Assembly: GCF_900103625.1 (NCBI RefSeq)
Contig: NZ_LT629700.1
Location: 186,001-250,000, forward strand
Length of the DNA stretch: 64,000 nucleotides
Direction: 5' to 3'
DNA from: Corynebacterium mycetoides
Lineage (GTDB): Bacteria; Actinomycetota; Actinomycetes; Mycobacteriales; Mycobacteriaceae
Under the pieces are notes generated by a model. It made no database searches and was not told the origin of the DNA. It saw only the letters and a program-made list of their open reading frames with translations. Of the stretch, positions 35,184 to 43,028 are shown piece by piece. The stretch's first letter is position 1, and the number at the start of each line of letters is the position of its first letter. Both the position numbers and the translations under genes were made by a program.

Positions 35184-35646
35184 GCGTCCGCCCCTTTTCA
35201 CCGCAGCCGGGCACCGAGCACTCAGGGTCGATGCACGGGGCGTTTTCGTCGACAGCCAACGTTGCGTTCACCAGCGCGTCGAGCGCTGCCGCGAGGTGCG
35301 GATCGGCGATTTCGTAGCGAGTTTTGCGGCCCTCTGGCTCGGCGACGATGATGCCGCAGTCGCGCAAGCAGGTCAGGTGGTTCGAGACGTTCGAACGGGT
35401 CAGGTCAAGGTCGCGCGCAAGCACGGCTGGGTAGCTCGGGCCGTCGAGTAGGGTCATCAGGATTCGGGAGCGCGTCGGATCGGCCATAGCCCGGCCGAGC
35501 CGGTTCATGACGTCGAGGCGTGAAGCAACCTTTGTGGTTCGGCTGCCACCCAACGCGGGAGCGACGTGGGCGGCGAGGTTCTCCAGAATCTTCACGTTGA
35601 CGTCCACGCCATCCCGCAAAAGCTTTACGTGTTTCCATGCGCCCAT
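35137..35646 (-). CDS. cmtR: ArsR-family metal sensor, CmtR-like
   Basis: This winged-HTH repressor of about 169 residues carries ADPTRSRILMTLLDGP and the recognition helix LTRSNVSNHLTCLRDCG. The CLRDC pair (Cys93 and Cys97 from my start) matches the two Cys of mycobacterial CmtR, and C-terminal Cys (PCIDPECSVPGCG) supply further thiols. CmtR senses Cd(II) and Pb(II), and releases DNA on binding. The start is uncertain: ATG 35646 is the first good one, giving an N-terminal extension of about 45 residues; ATG 35505 would give the compact form. It overlaps the ATPase gene and surely regulates it. Confidence 0.8.
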   Translation of the reverse strand: MGAWKHVKLLRDGVDVNVKILENLAAHVAPALGGSRTTKVASRLDVMNRLGRAMADPTRSRILMTLLDGPSYPAVLARDLDLTRSNVSNHLTCLRDCGIIVAEPEGRKTRYEIADPHLAAALDALVNATLAVDENAPCIDPECSVPGCGEKGRTHELGVWMRTRNRHGD

Positions 35647-35685
35647 ATGTTCTCTGTGTACTGACGCAATTACTGTTTTCTGATT

Positions 35686-35719
35686 GTTGCAGGCTAACGA
35701 GAAAGTAACTTTGCAACTA
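35686..35719 (-). promoter_or_regulatory. Possible operator upstream of cmtR
   Basis: GTTGCA (35686-35691) and TGCAAC (35714-35719) form an inverted repeat with a 22-base spacer, 40-75 bases upstream of the cmtR start. It overlaps the conserved flank of att-like repeat 4. The spacing is long for an ArsR site, so the assignment is weak. Confidence 0.25.
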
Positions 35720-35727
35720 CATACCGT

Positions 35728-35751
35728 CGAGTTCAAGTTCAACGTCTAGGG
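35728..35751 (+). repeat. att-like repeat 4 (copy of the ychF 3' end), right island boundary
   Basis: This copy encodes VEFKFNV plus TAG and differs from the other three only at third codon positions. The flank AGTAACTTTGCAAC is shared with repeat 2. Core-like genes resume right after it. Confidence 0.7.
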
Positions 35752-35781
35752 GCCTGCCCGGACGCGGTTAGGCTCGGTGTC

Positions 35782-36993
35782 ATGGTTGACACGAGACTGA
35801 CTGTCCTGGGCGCGGCGGCGGCCGCCGCGCTCGCGTACACCGCGTACCGTTCGCGACACAACGCACGTTCTTTCCGGCGCGGAGCCGGCACCACGAGCGC
35901 CGCCGCCCGCGAGCTCGCCATTCCCGAATCCGCCGTGGGAACGGTGCTGGAGAAAGAACAGCTGGACAGCGACCGGATCATCTCCGCCCCGGGCGGTGCG
36001 GCCACGTTCCTCGTCCGGTATGGCTCCCGCAACGCGCACGGCGAGCCGATCGCCGCGACCGGGTTGGTCACCCTCCCGCGCGGAGACGCGCCCGAGGGCG
36101 GGTGGCCGGTGCTCAGCTGGGCGCACGGCACGACGGGCCTGAGTAAGCGCGCCGCCCCCTCGACGGCGCTGGACACCCACCCGGACGAGGAGACGCTCGT
36201 GCTGGCGGCGCGCGACTACCTGCAACCCTGGCTGGACAAGGGCTTCGCGGTGATCCAGCCCGATTACGAGGGTCTGGGCACGGTGGGCAGCGGCACCTAC
36301 ACGGACCGCCACTCGCTGGCCTCGGCAGTCAATGAGATGGTCCGGGCGACGCGCGGGGAGTTCTCGTTCGGGGAAACCTGGTACAACACCGGGTGGAGCC
36401 AGGGAGGCTTCGCCGCCGTGGCCGCCGCGTCGGCCGATGACGTGCCGTCGGGACTGCGCAGGACGCTGGCGATCGCCCCCGGCGACAGCTACGTCCCGAA
36501 GACCCCCGTCCCCTCCGTGAACTCGCTGCTCGTGCGAAAAGTAATCGGAACGATCGACGCCGAACATCTCACCTACGTCGCATACGCGGTGCAGGGCGCG
36601 GCGAATTTCAATGCGGCGATTGTGGCGAGCGATCTCTTCAACGACCGCGGCAAGGAGCTGATGCGGCTGGCCTCCAGCGAGTGCCTGACCACGTTCAAGG
36701 AGGTCAGCTCGATCTCCGGGGAGGAGATCTTTAAGGACCGGCCGGACGTTGAGGCGCTACTGGAGCACTTCTTGGCCAACTCGATGGTGAACATGCGCCC
36801 GGTTCAACCGGTGACGATCTTTATCAGCAAAGACGACGACATTATTGATTACCGCCAGATCGGCGTGGCCGCGCGCAGGCTCGCGTTGGTGCCGGGCTGC
36901 GATGTCGAGGTGGTGACGCACTCGGGCCCGTCGCACCGGGACATGGTGCGCCGCGCCGTCGCGGACCAGAAGCCCTACGTCCCGGAGCTGTAG
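35782..36993 (+). CDS. Secretory lipase (LIP) family esterase
   Basis: This 403-residue alpha/beta hydrolase has a hydrophobic N-terminal segment (LTVLGAAAAAALAYTAY) that could be a signal anchor. The nucleophile elbow is GWSQGG (Ser near residue 205), the oxyanion region is VLSWAHGTTGL, and the acid and His fall in FISKDDDIIDY and THSGPSHRDMV. These fit the secretory lipase family found in mycolic-acid bacteria. It is the first gene beyond the last att-like repeat and probably was the native neighbour downstream of ychF. Confidence 0.82.
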   Translation: MVDTRLTVLGAAAAAALAYTAYRSRHNARSFRRGAGTTSAAARELAIPESAVGTVLEKEQLDSDRIISAPGGAATFLVRYGSRNAHGEPIAATGLVTLPRGDAPEGGWPVLSWAHGTTGLSKRAAPSTALDTHPDEETLVLAARDYLQPWLDKGFAVIQPDYEGLGTVGSGTYTDRHSLASAVNEMVRATRGEFSFGETWYNTGWSQGGFAAVAAASADDVPSGLRRTLAIAPGDSYVPKTPVPSVNSLLVRKVIGTIDAEHLTYVAYAVQGAANFNAAIVASDLFNDRGKELMRLASSECLTTFKEVSSISGEEIFKDRPDVEALLEHFLANSMVNMRPVQPVTIFISKDDDIIDYRQIGVAARRLALVPGCDVEVVTHSGPSHRDMVRRAVADQKPYVPEL

Positions 36994-37061
36994 GCCAGCC
37001 ATAGAACAATCGGTCTGTAAAGGGGTTTATTTTTTAGACTGGACTGTCTAAAGTGTGGTCC

Positions 37062-37544
37062 ATGCCCTTTGGAGAATTCCCTGAACGTGTTAATGAATAC
37101 GCCTCGCGCACGACGGCCGCGCTCGTCGTCGCGCTCGCACTGACCACCATTGTGGCGTGGCTCGTCGCGCCGGCGCTCGTGGCGCTGGCGCTGAACGCGC
37201 TGCTTTTTGCAGGGTTCGCCCTGCGTTTGTACGCCGGCCCGAAGTACTCCCTCTTCGGCCAGCTCTCCGTCCGCTACCTGGCCGGCGCCGCCTTCGGCGA
37301 CCCCCACATCGTCTCGGGCGCGCCGAAGCAATTCGCCCAGGGGATCGGAGTTGCCTTCTCCCTCGTCGCCCTGATGTTCGCGGCGACCGGGCACACCGTC
37401 GCCGGCCAGGTCACGCTCTTGATGCTCGTCGCGGCGGCCTCGGCGGAGGCGTTCTTGGGCTTCTGCGCCGGCTGTTGGATCTACCGCCACGGCCAGAAGG
37501 CGGGAATCATCTCACCCGACGCCTGCGAGACCTGCGCGATCTAG
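37062..37544 (+). CDS. DUF4395 family membrane protein
   Basis: This 160-residue protein has four hydrophobic segments (AALVVALALTTIVAWLVAPA, LVALALNALLFAGFALRL, GVAFSLVALMFAATGH, VTLLMLVAAASAEAFLGFC). It ends with a Cys-containing tail CWIYRHGQKAGII and CETCAI typical of DUF4395. Members often sit near thiol-redox proteins, but none is adjacent here. The start is ATG 37062; a GTG three codons earlier is also open. Confidence 0.78.
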   Translation: MPFGEFPERVNEYASRTTAALVVALALTTIVAWLVAPALVALALNALLFAGFALRLYAGPKYSLFGQLSVRYLAGAAFGDPHIVSGAPKQFAQGIGVAFSLVALMFAATGHTVAGQVTLLMLVAAASAEAFLGFCAGCWIYRHGQKAGIISPDACETCAI

Positions 37545-37569
37545 GCTTGCCAGCGCGTAACATGTAAAC

Positions 37570-37803
37570 ATGACTGATCCGAATAACCAGCCCGAGATGC
37601 TCGGGGCCACCGGCGACGCGCAGGACCCGAACCTGGAAAAAGACCCCTCCGAATGGGTCAGCGGCGATGAGCCGATGACCGAGGCGCAAAAGTCCTACCT
37701 GGACACACTGGCCAGGCAGGCCGGCGAGCAGATCCCGGCGAACCTGACCAAGGCCCAGGCCTCGGAGCAGATCAACCGCCTCAAGAAGCTCACCGGGAAC
37801 TAA
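37570..37803 (+). CDS. DUF3072 family small protein
   Basis: This 77-residue soluble protein has the conserved family end: PMTEAQKSYLDTLARQAGEQ, then LTKAQASEQINRLKKLTG. The N-terminal half is acidic and probably disordered. The family is widespread in actinobacteria and of unknown function. Its last 14 bases overlap the convergent DUF4442 gene. Confidence 0.85.
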   Translation: MTDPNNQPEMLGATGDAQDPNLEKDPSEWVSGDEPMTEAQKSYLDTLARQAGEQIPANLTKAQASEQINRLKKLTGN

Positions 37804-38293
37804 CCCACACGTCGATCTCGGCGATGACGGGCTCGTTGCCGGCGTCGTCGATAAGCGTGCACGAGACGGTGACCAGCTCGCCGCCGGTCTCGCGGGTGAT
37901 GAGGTCGAAGTCGGGCCACTGGGCGGAGGCGGTCACCGTGAGCCCGCCGGTGGATTTGCTGGGGTATTCCGCGCGCATGCCGCGCGGGATCCATCGGTGC
38001 GTGTCGGGAAGCGAGGCCTCGCACAACAGGCCCATGGCGGCCTCGGCGCCGTTGAGCGCGGCGATCACGTGGAAGGTGCCGATGTGGTTGTTCACGCCCC
38101 ACCACTTGGCCAGGCGCACCGTGCAGTGGCTGCCGGGCACGAGTTCGCGCACCCGCGGCATGACGGTGCGGAAGTACGGGGCTTTAAACCACAGGTAGGA
38201 GGAGAACAGGCCGCGCTTGATGCGCGAATCCGCCACCTGCTCCCACAATGCGGAGATCTGATTGCTGGGCTGTGCGACTGTGTCCTGCGTCAT
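37790..38293 (-). CDS. DUF4442 hotdog-fold protein (PaaI-like thioesterase superfamily)
   Basis: This 167-residue protein has the DUF4442 pattern: PYFRTVMPRVRELVPGSHCT, WWGVNNHIGTFHVIAALNGA (the hotdog helix with the likely active-site region) and MRAEYPSKSTGGLTVTA. The family is related to acyl-CoA thioesterases. It is 26 bases downstream of ku on the same strand. The frame is open far upstream, but that part is only the shadow of ku; the start is ATG 38293. Confidence 0.8.
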   Translation of the reverse strand: MTQDTVAQPSNQISALWEQVADSRIKRGLFSSYLWFKAPYFRTVMPRVRELVPGSHCTVRLAKWWGVNNHIGTFHVIAALNGAEAAMGLLCEASLPDTHRWIPRGMRAEYPSKSTGGLTVTASAQWPDFDLITRETGGELVTVSCTLIDDAGNEPVIAEIDVWVSSR

Positions 38294-38308
38294 ACCGTGG
38301 ATCTTATC

Positions 38309-38329
38309 GGGTGCGTGTCTCACGCACCC
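38309..38329. terminator. Perfect 9-bp hairpin overlapping the ku stop codon
   Basis: GGGTGCGTG - TCT - CACGCACCC is a perfect 9-bp stem with a 3-base loop lying over the last codons and stop of ku. On the plus strand it is followed by TTCTTTTTG, so it looks like an intrinsic terminator for antisense transcription; on the minus strand no T-run follows. Confidence 0.4.
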
Positions 38330-39129
38330 TTCTTTTTGCCCGACCGTTTTTTCTCCAGCGACGCCTTGAGCGCCTCCATGAGGTCGACCACCTCGGCGTC
38401 GTCCGATTCGGAGTCCGGTCGCTCGCCGAAGGTTTTCTCGGTGTCGATGGTGTCGCCCTCCGCGAGTTTGGCGTCGATAAGCTTGCGCAGCTCGATTTGG
38501 TAGTCGTCCTCGAAGTCGCCGGGGGTGAAGTCGGAGGAATAGGACTCGACGAGCTGGGCGGAGAGCTCGAGCTCCTTGTCGGAGATCTTCGCGCGTGACT
38601 TGGTCCCCTTGAAATCCACCGCGCGCAGCTCGTCGGCCCAGATCATGCCCTGGAGCACGAGCACCTTTCCCGCCACGCGCAGCACGCCGAGGCGGGTTTT
38701 CTGTCGCAGCGCGAACCGGACCACGGCCGTGCGGTCCGTCTTTTCCAGCGTCTGCCGCAGCAGCAGGTAGGACTTCGGTGTCTTGCCCTCGGGCTCGAGG
38801 TAGTAGGACTTTTCCAGCAGGATCGGGTCGATCTGGTCGGAGGGGACGAACTGGACCACCTCGATCTCGTTGTTGTCGGCCTCGGGCAGAGCGTCGAAGT
38901 CCTCCTTGTCCAGCACGACGGTGTCGCCGTCCTCCTCGTAGGCCTTGTCGATGTGCTTGTAGTCCACCTCCTCGCCGCACACCTCGCAGCGCCGCTGGTA
39001 GCGGATCCGCCCGCCGTCCCGGTCGTGGACTTGGTGGAAGGAAATGTCGTGGTCCTCGGTCGCCCCGTACGCTTTGACGGGGACGTTGACGAGGCCGAAC
39101 GTGATGGAGCCGGACCAGATTGCGCGCAT
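38320..39129 (-). CDS. ku: Ku protein (non-homologous end joining)
   Basis: This 269-residue protein binds double-strand DNA ends and recruits LigD. It has the bacterial Ku core: AIWSGSITFGLVNVPVKAYG at the N-terminus, a CxxC zinc motif RCEVCGEEV, ILLEKSYYLEPEGKTPKSYL, and the basic C-terminal tail EKKRSGKKKG that helps recruit the ligase. It is divergent from ligD with only 33 bases between the start codons. Confidence 0.93.
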   Translation of the reverse strand: MRAIWSGSITFGLVNVPVKAYGATEDHDISFHQVHDRDGGRIRYQRRCEVCGEEVDYKHIDKAYEEDGDTVVLDKEDFDALPEADNNEIEVVQFVPSDQIDPILLEKSYYLEPEGKTPKSYLLLRQTLEKTDRTAVVRFALRQKTRLGVLRVAGKVLVLQGMIWADELRAVDFKGTKSRAKISDKELELSAQLVESYSSDFTPGDFEDDYQIELRKLIDAKLAEGDTIDTEKTFGERPDSESDDAEVVDLMEALKASLEKKRSGKKKGA

Positions 39130-39162
39130 AGGATGAAGCCTATCCAAAGAAAGGGGAGCCGC

Positions 39163-41427
39163 ATGAAGTTCCAGGTAGGCGGCCGCAGCCTCAACGTGAC
39201 CAGCCTGGACAAGGTGCTCTACCCCGCGGCGGGCACGACCAAGGCGGACGTGATGCACTACTACCTCAGCGTCGCCGACGTCATGATCCCGCAGATTGCG
39301 CGCCGCCCCGTCACCCGCAAGCGCTGGCCCGACGGGGTGGAGGGGGAGAGCTTCTTCCGCAAGGACCTCGAGGAGTCCGCGCCCGAGTGGGTCACCGTCG
39401 GCGAGATCGAGCACGCGGAGTCCGTGAACCGCTACCCGCTTGTCGACGCCTCCCCGACGCTGGCCTGGCTCGCCCAGGTCGCCGCCTTAGAGCTGCACAC
39501 CCCGCAGTGGCGCTTTACGCCCGACGGCTCGCGGGCGAACCCGGACCGGATGGTGCTGGACCTCGACCCCGGGCCGGGGGTGAGCCTGGCGCAGACGGCC
39601 GAGGTGGCGCTGTGGTGCCGCGAGATCCTCGACGGCATGGGCATGGACGCCGTGCCGGTGACCTCGGGGTCGAAGGGGATCCACCTCTACGCGGCGCTGG
39701 ACGGCAGCTACGACTCCGACACCGTCAGCGAGGTGGCGAAGGCCTTGGCCCGCGGCCTGGAGGAGGACCACCCCGAGCGGGTGACGTCGGTGATGAGGAA
39801 ACGCGAGCGCGGGGGCAAGGTGTTCGTGGATTTCAGCCAGAACAAGGCGTCGAAAACCACGGTTGCTCCCTACTCGCTGCGGGGCCGGCAGCGGCCCATG
39901 GTGGCCGCCCCGCGCACGTGGGAGGAGATCGAGGACCCCGCACTCGCACACCTCGGCCTCGACGAGGTGCTCGCGCGGGTGGGCGACGGCCTGGACCCGA
40001 TCGCCGCGCTCGGCGCGCCTGCCCGCGACAAGCTGGCCACCTACCGCTCAATGCGCGACGCGCGAAAGACGCCGGAGCCGATCCCGGGCGTCGTGCCCGC
40101 CGCACGCGAAGGCGCGCCGATCTTTGTCATCCAGGAGCACCACGCCCGGCGCGTCCACTGGGACGTGCGCATCGAGCGCGACGGCGTGTTGGTGTCCTGG
40201 GCCGTGCCGAAGGGCCCGCCCGATGACCCCGCGGTCACCCGCCTCGCGGTGCAGACGGAAGACCACCCGATCGAGTACGCCACCTTCGAGGGCAGCATCC
40301 CGAAAGGGCAGTACGGCGCGGGCGAGATGGCGATCTGGGATACCGGCACCGTGGACATAGAGAAGTGGCGCGAGGGCGAGGAAGTCATCGCGGTGTTCCA
40401 CGGGCGTGGCACCCCCCGCCGCTACGCGCTCATCCACACCGGCGGAAAAAACTGGCTGATGAAGCTGATGGCGCGCCAGCCGGCGCCCTCCCTGGCGCCG
40501 ATGCTCGCGGTGGCGGGCAGCCCCGCGGATCTGACGCTGGGGGAGAAGGACGGCGTGCGCTACGCCTACGAAATGAAGTGGGACGGCTACCGCATCATCG
40601 CCGAGGTCGCAGCGGGCACGGTGACGCTGCGCAGCAGAAACGGCAAGGACTTCACCCACCTGTTCCCGCACGCCGGGGAGCTGGCGGAGGTGCTCGGCGG
40701 CGGGGCCGCGGACGGGGTGCTCGACGGGGAGCTGGTCGCGCTCGACGACCGGGGCCGCCCGGACTTCTCGCTGCTGCGCGCTGAAGATACAGGCTCTGCC
40801 GGCACCGAGCTGCGCTACATGCTTTTCGACGCCCTCGAGATCGGCGGCCGTTCGCTTATGGGGAAGGCGTACGTGGAGCGTCGACAAGCGCTTGAGGCTC
40901 TCACGGAGACGGAGCATGTGGCCATCCCGCCGCGGTTCTCGGGCTCGTACGAGGCCGCCGAGAAGGCGAGCCGCGCACTCGGGCTCGAGGGGGTGATGGC
41001 CAAGCGGGAGGACTCGCCGTACCTGCCCGGCGAGCGCTCGAAGGCGTGGCTGAAACTCAAGACCGAGCTGCACCAGGAGGTGGTCGTCGTCGGTGTGCGC
41101 ACCGGGAAGAGGGCCGTGTCCTCGCTGCTGGTGGCCGTGCCGGACGACGCCGGGGAGCTGCGCTACGCCGGGCGCGTGGGAACCGGGTTCACCGCGGCGC
41201 AGCTCGACGAGATTGAGGGCAAGCTGCGCCGCGTCGAACGCGCGGAACCCGCGGTGGAGGTTCCGGGGCCCGACGCGGCGGACGCCTGGTGGGTCGAACC
41301 GCGGTACGTGGCCGAGGTGAAGCTGGCGGGCAGGACGCGCGGGGGCAGCGTCCGGCAGGCGTCGTGGCGCGGCTGGCGCCCGGACAAGGAGCCGGACGAG
41401 GTTCGCTGGCTAGAATGGGCACGGTGA
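39163..41427 (+). CDS. ligD: Multidomain ATP-dependent DNA ligase LigD
   Basis: This 754-residue NHEJ enzyme has three domains in mycobacterial order. The N-terminal polymerase/primase (about 1-280) holds DRMVLDLDPGPGVSL (catalytic Asp pair) and VTSGSKGIHLYAAL. The 3'-phosphoesterase (about 315-430) holds HHARRVHWDVRIERDGVLVS and IEYATFEGSIPKGQYGAGEM. The ligase (about 440-754) has the nucleotidyl Lys at residue 472 in YEMKWDGYRI. The RBS AAGGGGAG precedes the ATG. It fills and seals ends bridged by Ku. Confidence 0.94.
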   Translation: MKFQVGGRSLNVTSLDKVLYPAAGTTKADVMHYYLSVADVMIPQIARRPVTRKRWPDGVEGESFFRKDLEESAPEWVTVGEIEHAESVNRYPLVDASPTLAWLAQVAALELHTPQWRFTPDGSRANPDRMVLDLDPGPGVSLAQTAEVALWCREILDGMGMDAVPVTSGSKGIHLYAALDGSYDSDTVSEVAKALARGLEEDHPERVTSVMRKRERGGKVFVDFSQNKASKTTVAPYSLRGRQRPMVAAPRTWEEIEDPALAHLGLDEVLARVGDGLDPIAALGAPARDKLATYRSMRDARKTPEPIPGVVPAAREGAPIFVIQEHHARRVHWDVRIERDGVLVSWAVPKGPPDDPAVTRLAVQTEDHPIEYATFEGSIPKGQYGAGEMAIWDTGTVDIEKWREGEEVIAVFHGRGTPRRYALIHTGGKNWLMKLMARQPAPSLAPMLAVAGSPADLTLGEKDGVRYAYEMKWDGYRIIAEVAAGTVTLRSRNGKDFTHLFPHAGELAEVLGGGAADGVLDGELVALDDRGRPDFSLLRAEDTGSAGTELRYMLFDALEIGGRSLMGKAYVERRQALEALTETEHVAIPPRFSGSYEAAEKASRALGLEGVMAKREDSPYLPGERSKAWLKLKTELHQEVVVVGVRTGKRAVSSLLVAVPDDAGELRYAGRVGTGFTAAQLDEIEGKLRRVERAEPAVEVPGPDAADAWWVEPRYVAEVKLAGRTRGGSVRQASWRGWRPDKEPDEVRWLEWAR

Positions 41428-41894
41428 GTACCCGCTACCGCTTCGACCTACCCAACGACGCCTGGTTCATCGGCGAGGCCCCGGAAGGCTACGACTTCAT
41501 CGTCGCCCACTCCGGAAACTACCCCGCGTTCCGCCCCAACATCGGGGCGACCACCGTCGGCGTCGCGCCGGGCACCGCACTGGCCACCGTGATGGAGGAT
41601 TCCGCCACGGTCACGGCCACCAACGCCACCAACCTGAGCGTGGGCGAGGACGCGATGAACGACGACGGCACCGTCGGCCGCCAAACGCTCAGCTTCGCGG
41701 TGGAGGCGCCTGCCGGCACCCTCGAGCTGACCCAGTACCAGGTGTTCTACCTGCTGCCGGACATGGTCGGTGAGGGCCGGGAACTGCGTGTGCTCTGCGT
41801 CGTCATGACCGCGGAGACGCGCGATGCGGCCGAGCTCTACGACGACTTTGACGCGTTTTTGGACACGCTGCGCTTCGTCGATGAGGAGGAGTGA
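41424..41894 (+). CDS. Hypothetical protein coupled to ligD
   Basis: This 156-residue protein starts at a GTG that overlaps the ligD stop by 4 bases (GTGA) and ends overlapping the next start, so it is the middle gene of a three-gene run. It has no signal peptide or membrane span. The pattern FDLPNDAWFIGEAPEGYDFI, a beta-rich centre, and a C-terminal LRVLCVVMTAETRDAAELYD resemble small PsbP/LpqN-like or DUF1795-like folds, but I cannot name the family with confidence. Confidence 0.6.
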   Translation: MSTRYRFDLPNDAWFIGEAPEGYDFIVAHSGNYPAFRPNIGATTVGVAPGTALATVMEDSATVTATNATNLSVGEDAMNDDGTVGRQTLSFAVEAPAGTLELTQYQVFYLLPDMVGEGRELRVLCVVMTAETRDAAELYDDFDAFLDTLRFVDEEE

Positions 41895-42937
41895 TGAAGC
41901 TGGGGGAGATGACCACCGACGTGGTGGTCATCGGTGCGGGGCAGGCGGGCCTGTCCGCCACCTTCCACCTCCAGCGCCGCGGCATCGACCACATCACGCT
42001 CGATGCCGCCGAGGAGCCGGGGGGCGCGTGGCTGGAGCGCTGGGACACGCTGACGGTGGACAGGGTCAACGGCATCTTCGGGCTGCCGCTGTTCCACCCG
42101 CCGGAGCTTGACCCGCAGGAGAAGGCGTCGGTGGCAGTGCCCGCATACTTCGCGGACTTCGAGCGTGCCGCGGGCCTGAACGTCATCCGCCCGGCACGGG
42201 TTCTCTCGGTGCGCAGAAGCGGCGACGAGTTCGTGGTGGACAGCACGGTGGGGCGGGTGCGCGCGAAGGCCGTGATCAACGCGACCGGCACGTGGGACAC
42301 CCCGTTGCGGGCGGATTACCCCGGGCAGAGCAGCTTCGCGGGCCGGCAGATCCACACCCGCGACTACACGGGCCCGGACGAGTTCGCGGGGATGCGCGTC
42401 GGCATTGTCGGGGCGGGGATCTCCGCGCTGCAGCACCTGGACGAGATCTCACGCGTGGCGGAGACGTTCTGGTACACCCGCCGCGAGCCCGACTTCCGGG
42501 ATCACTTCGACGGGCGCGAGGTGGAACGCCGCGTCGCCGAGAATGTGGAGCGCGGCGAGCCGGCGCGCTCCGTGGTGTCTTACACGGGGCTGTTCGCGGG
42601 GGCGGACTACGTGGCGGCGGCGCGCGAGCGCGGGGCGCTGAACCGGCGCGACATGTTCCGGGAGATCGTGCCGGAGGGCGTGGTGGAAGCGGACGGGACG
42701 CTGACCCGCCTGAACGCTCTGGTGTGGGCGACGGGCTTCCGGCCGTCGCTCAGCCACCTCGAGCCGCTGGGGCTTGTCAATGACCGCGGCGGGATCGCCG
42801 TCGACGGAACGCAGGTGGTGGCGGAGCCGATGGTGCACCTCATCGGCTTCGGCCCGTCCCAGTCGACCGTCGGCGCGAACCGGGCGGGCCGCGAGGCGGC
42901 GGTGAAACTGCGCCGGGCGCTGGAAAATGTCACCTGA
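41894..42937 (+). CDS. Flavin-containing monooxygenase / NAD(P)-binding oxidoreductase
   Basis: This 347-residue protein has the FAD loop VVVIGAGQAGLSATFHLQRR near residue 11, the GGAWLERWDTL substrate-side motif, the NADPH loop VGIVGAGISALQHL near residue 170 and LVWATGFRPSLSHLEPLGL. It is a second, divergent member of the same type as the island-borne protein at 32232. The start is ATG 41894, one base inside the previous stop (TGATG). Substrate unknown. Confidence 0.78.
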   Translation: MKLGEMTTDVVVIGAGQAGLSATFHLQRRGIDHITLDAAEEPGGAWLERWDTLTVDRVNGIFGLPLFHPPELDPQEKASVAVPAYFADFERAAGLNVIRPARVLSVRRSGDEFVVDSTVGRVRAKAVINATGTWDTPLRADYPGQSSFAGRQIHTRDYTGPDEFAGMRVGIVGAGISALQHLDEISRVAETFWYTRREPDFRDHFDGREVERRVAENVERGEPARSVVSYTGLFAGADYVAAARERGALNRRDMFREIVPEGVVEADGTLTRLNALVWATGFRPSLSHLEPLGLVNDRGGIAVDGTQVVAEPMVHLIGFGPSQSTVGANRAGREAAVKLRRALENVT

Positions 42938-43028
42938 GTGACATCAATTGTTCGCCATAACGTTACGCGGTTGTGCTGTTATTGGCAGGTCCCCGCCAAT
43001 CTCGACTATCCTTTCTGAGGTACACACC

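Larger units (their letters stand above)
13884..35751. mobile_element. Accreted genomic island at the ychF 3' end, three segments
   Basis: The island spans the DNA between the ychF stop codon and the last copy of the ychF-end repeat. It is split by internal copies into 13884-21440, 21441-26149 and 26150-35751. Cargo is typical of horizontal transfer: plasmid mobilization genes, mercury and other metal resistance, three insertion sequences, and several broken genes. No tyrosine or serine recombinase is visible, so the element is immobile or dependent on a helper. Segment C might in part be displaced core DNA; that cannot be decided from this window. Confidence 0.65.

Noticed and set aside
13884..35751. 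Integrase gene for the island
   Set aside because: All sizeable frames in the interval were assigned to other functions or to shadows; none shows tyrosine or serine recombinase motifs.
38294..38980. Upstream extension of the DUF4442 frame
   Set aside because: It is a shifted-frame shadow of ku with Arg-rich composition; the true start is ATG 38293.
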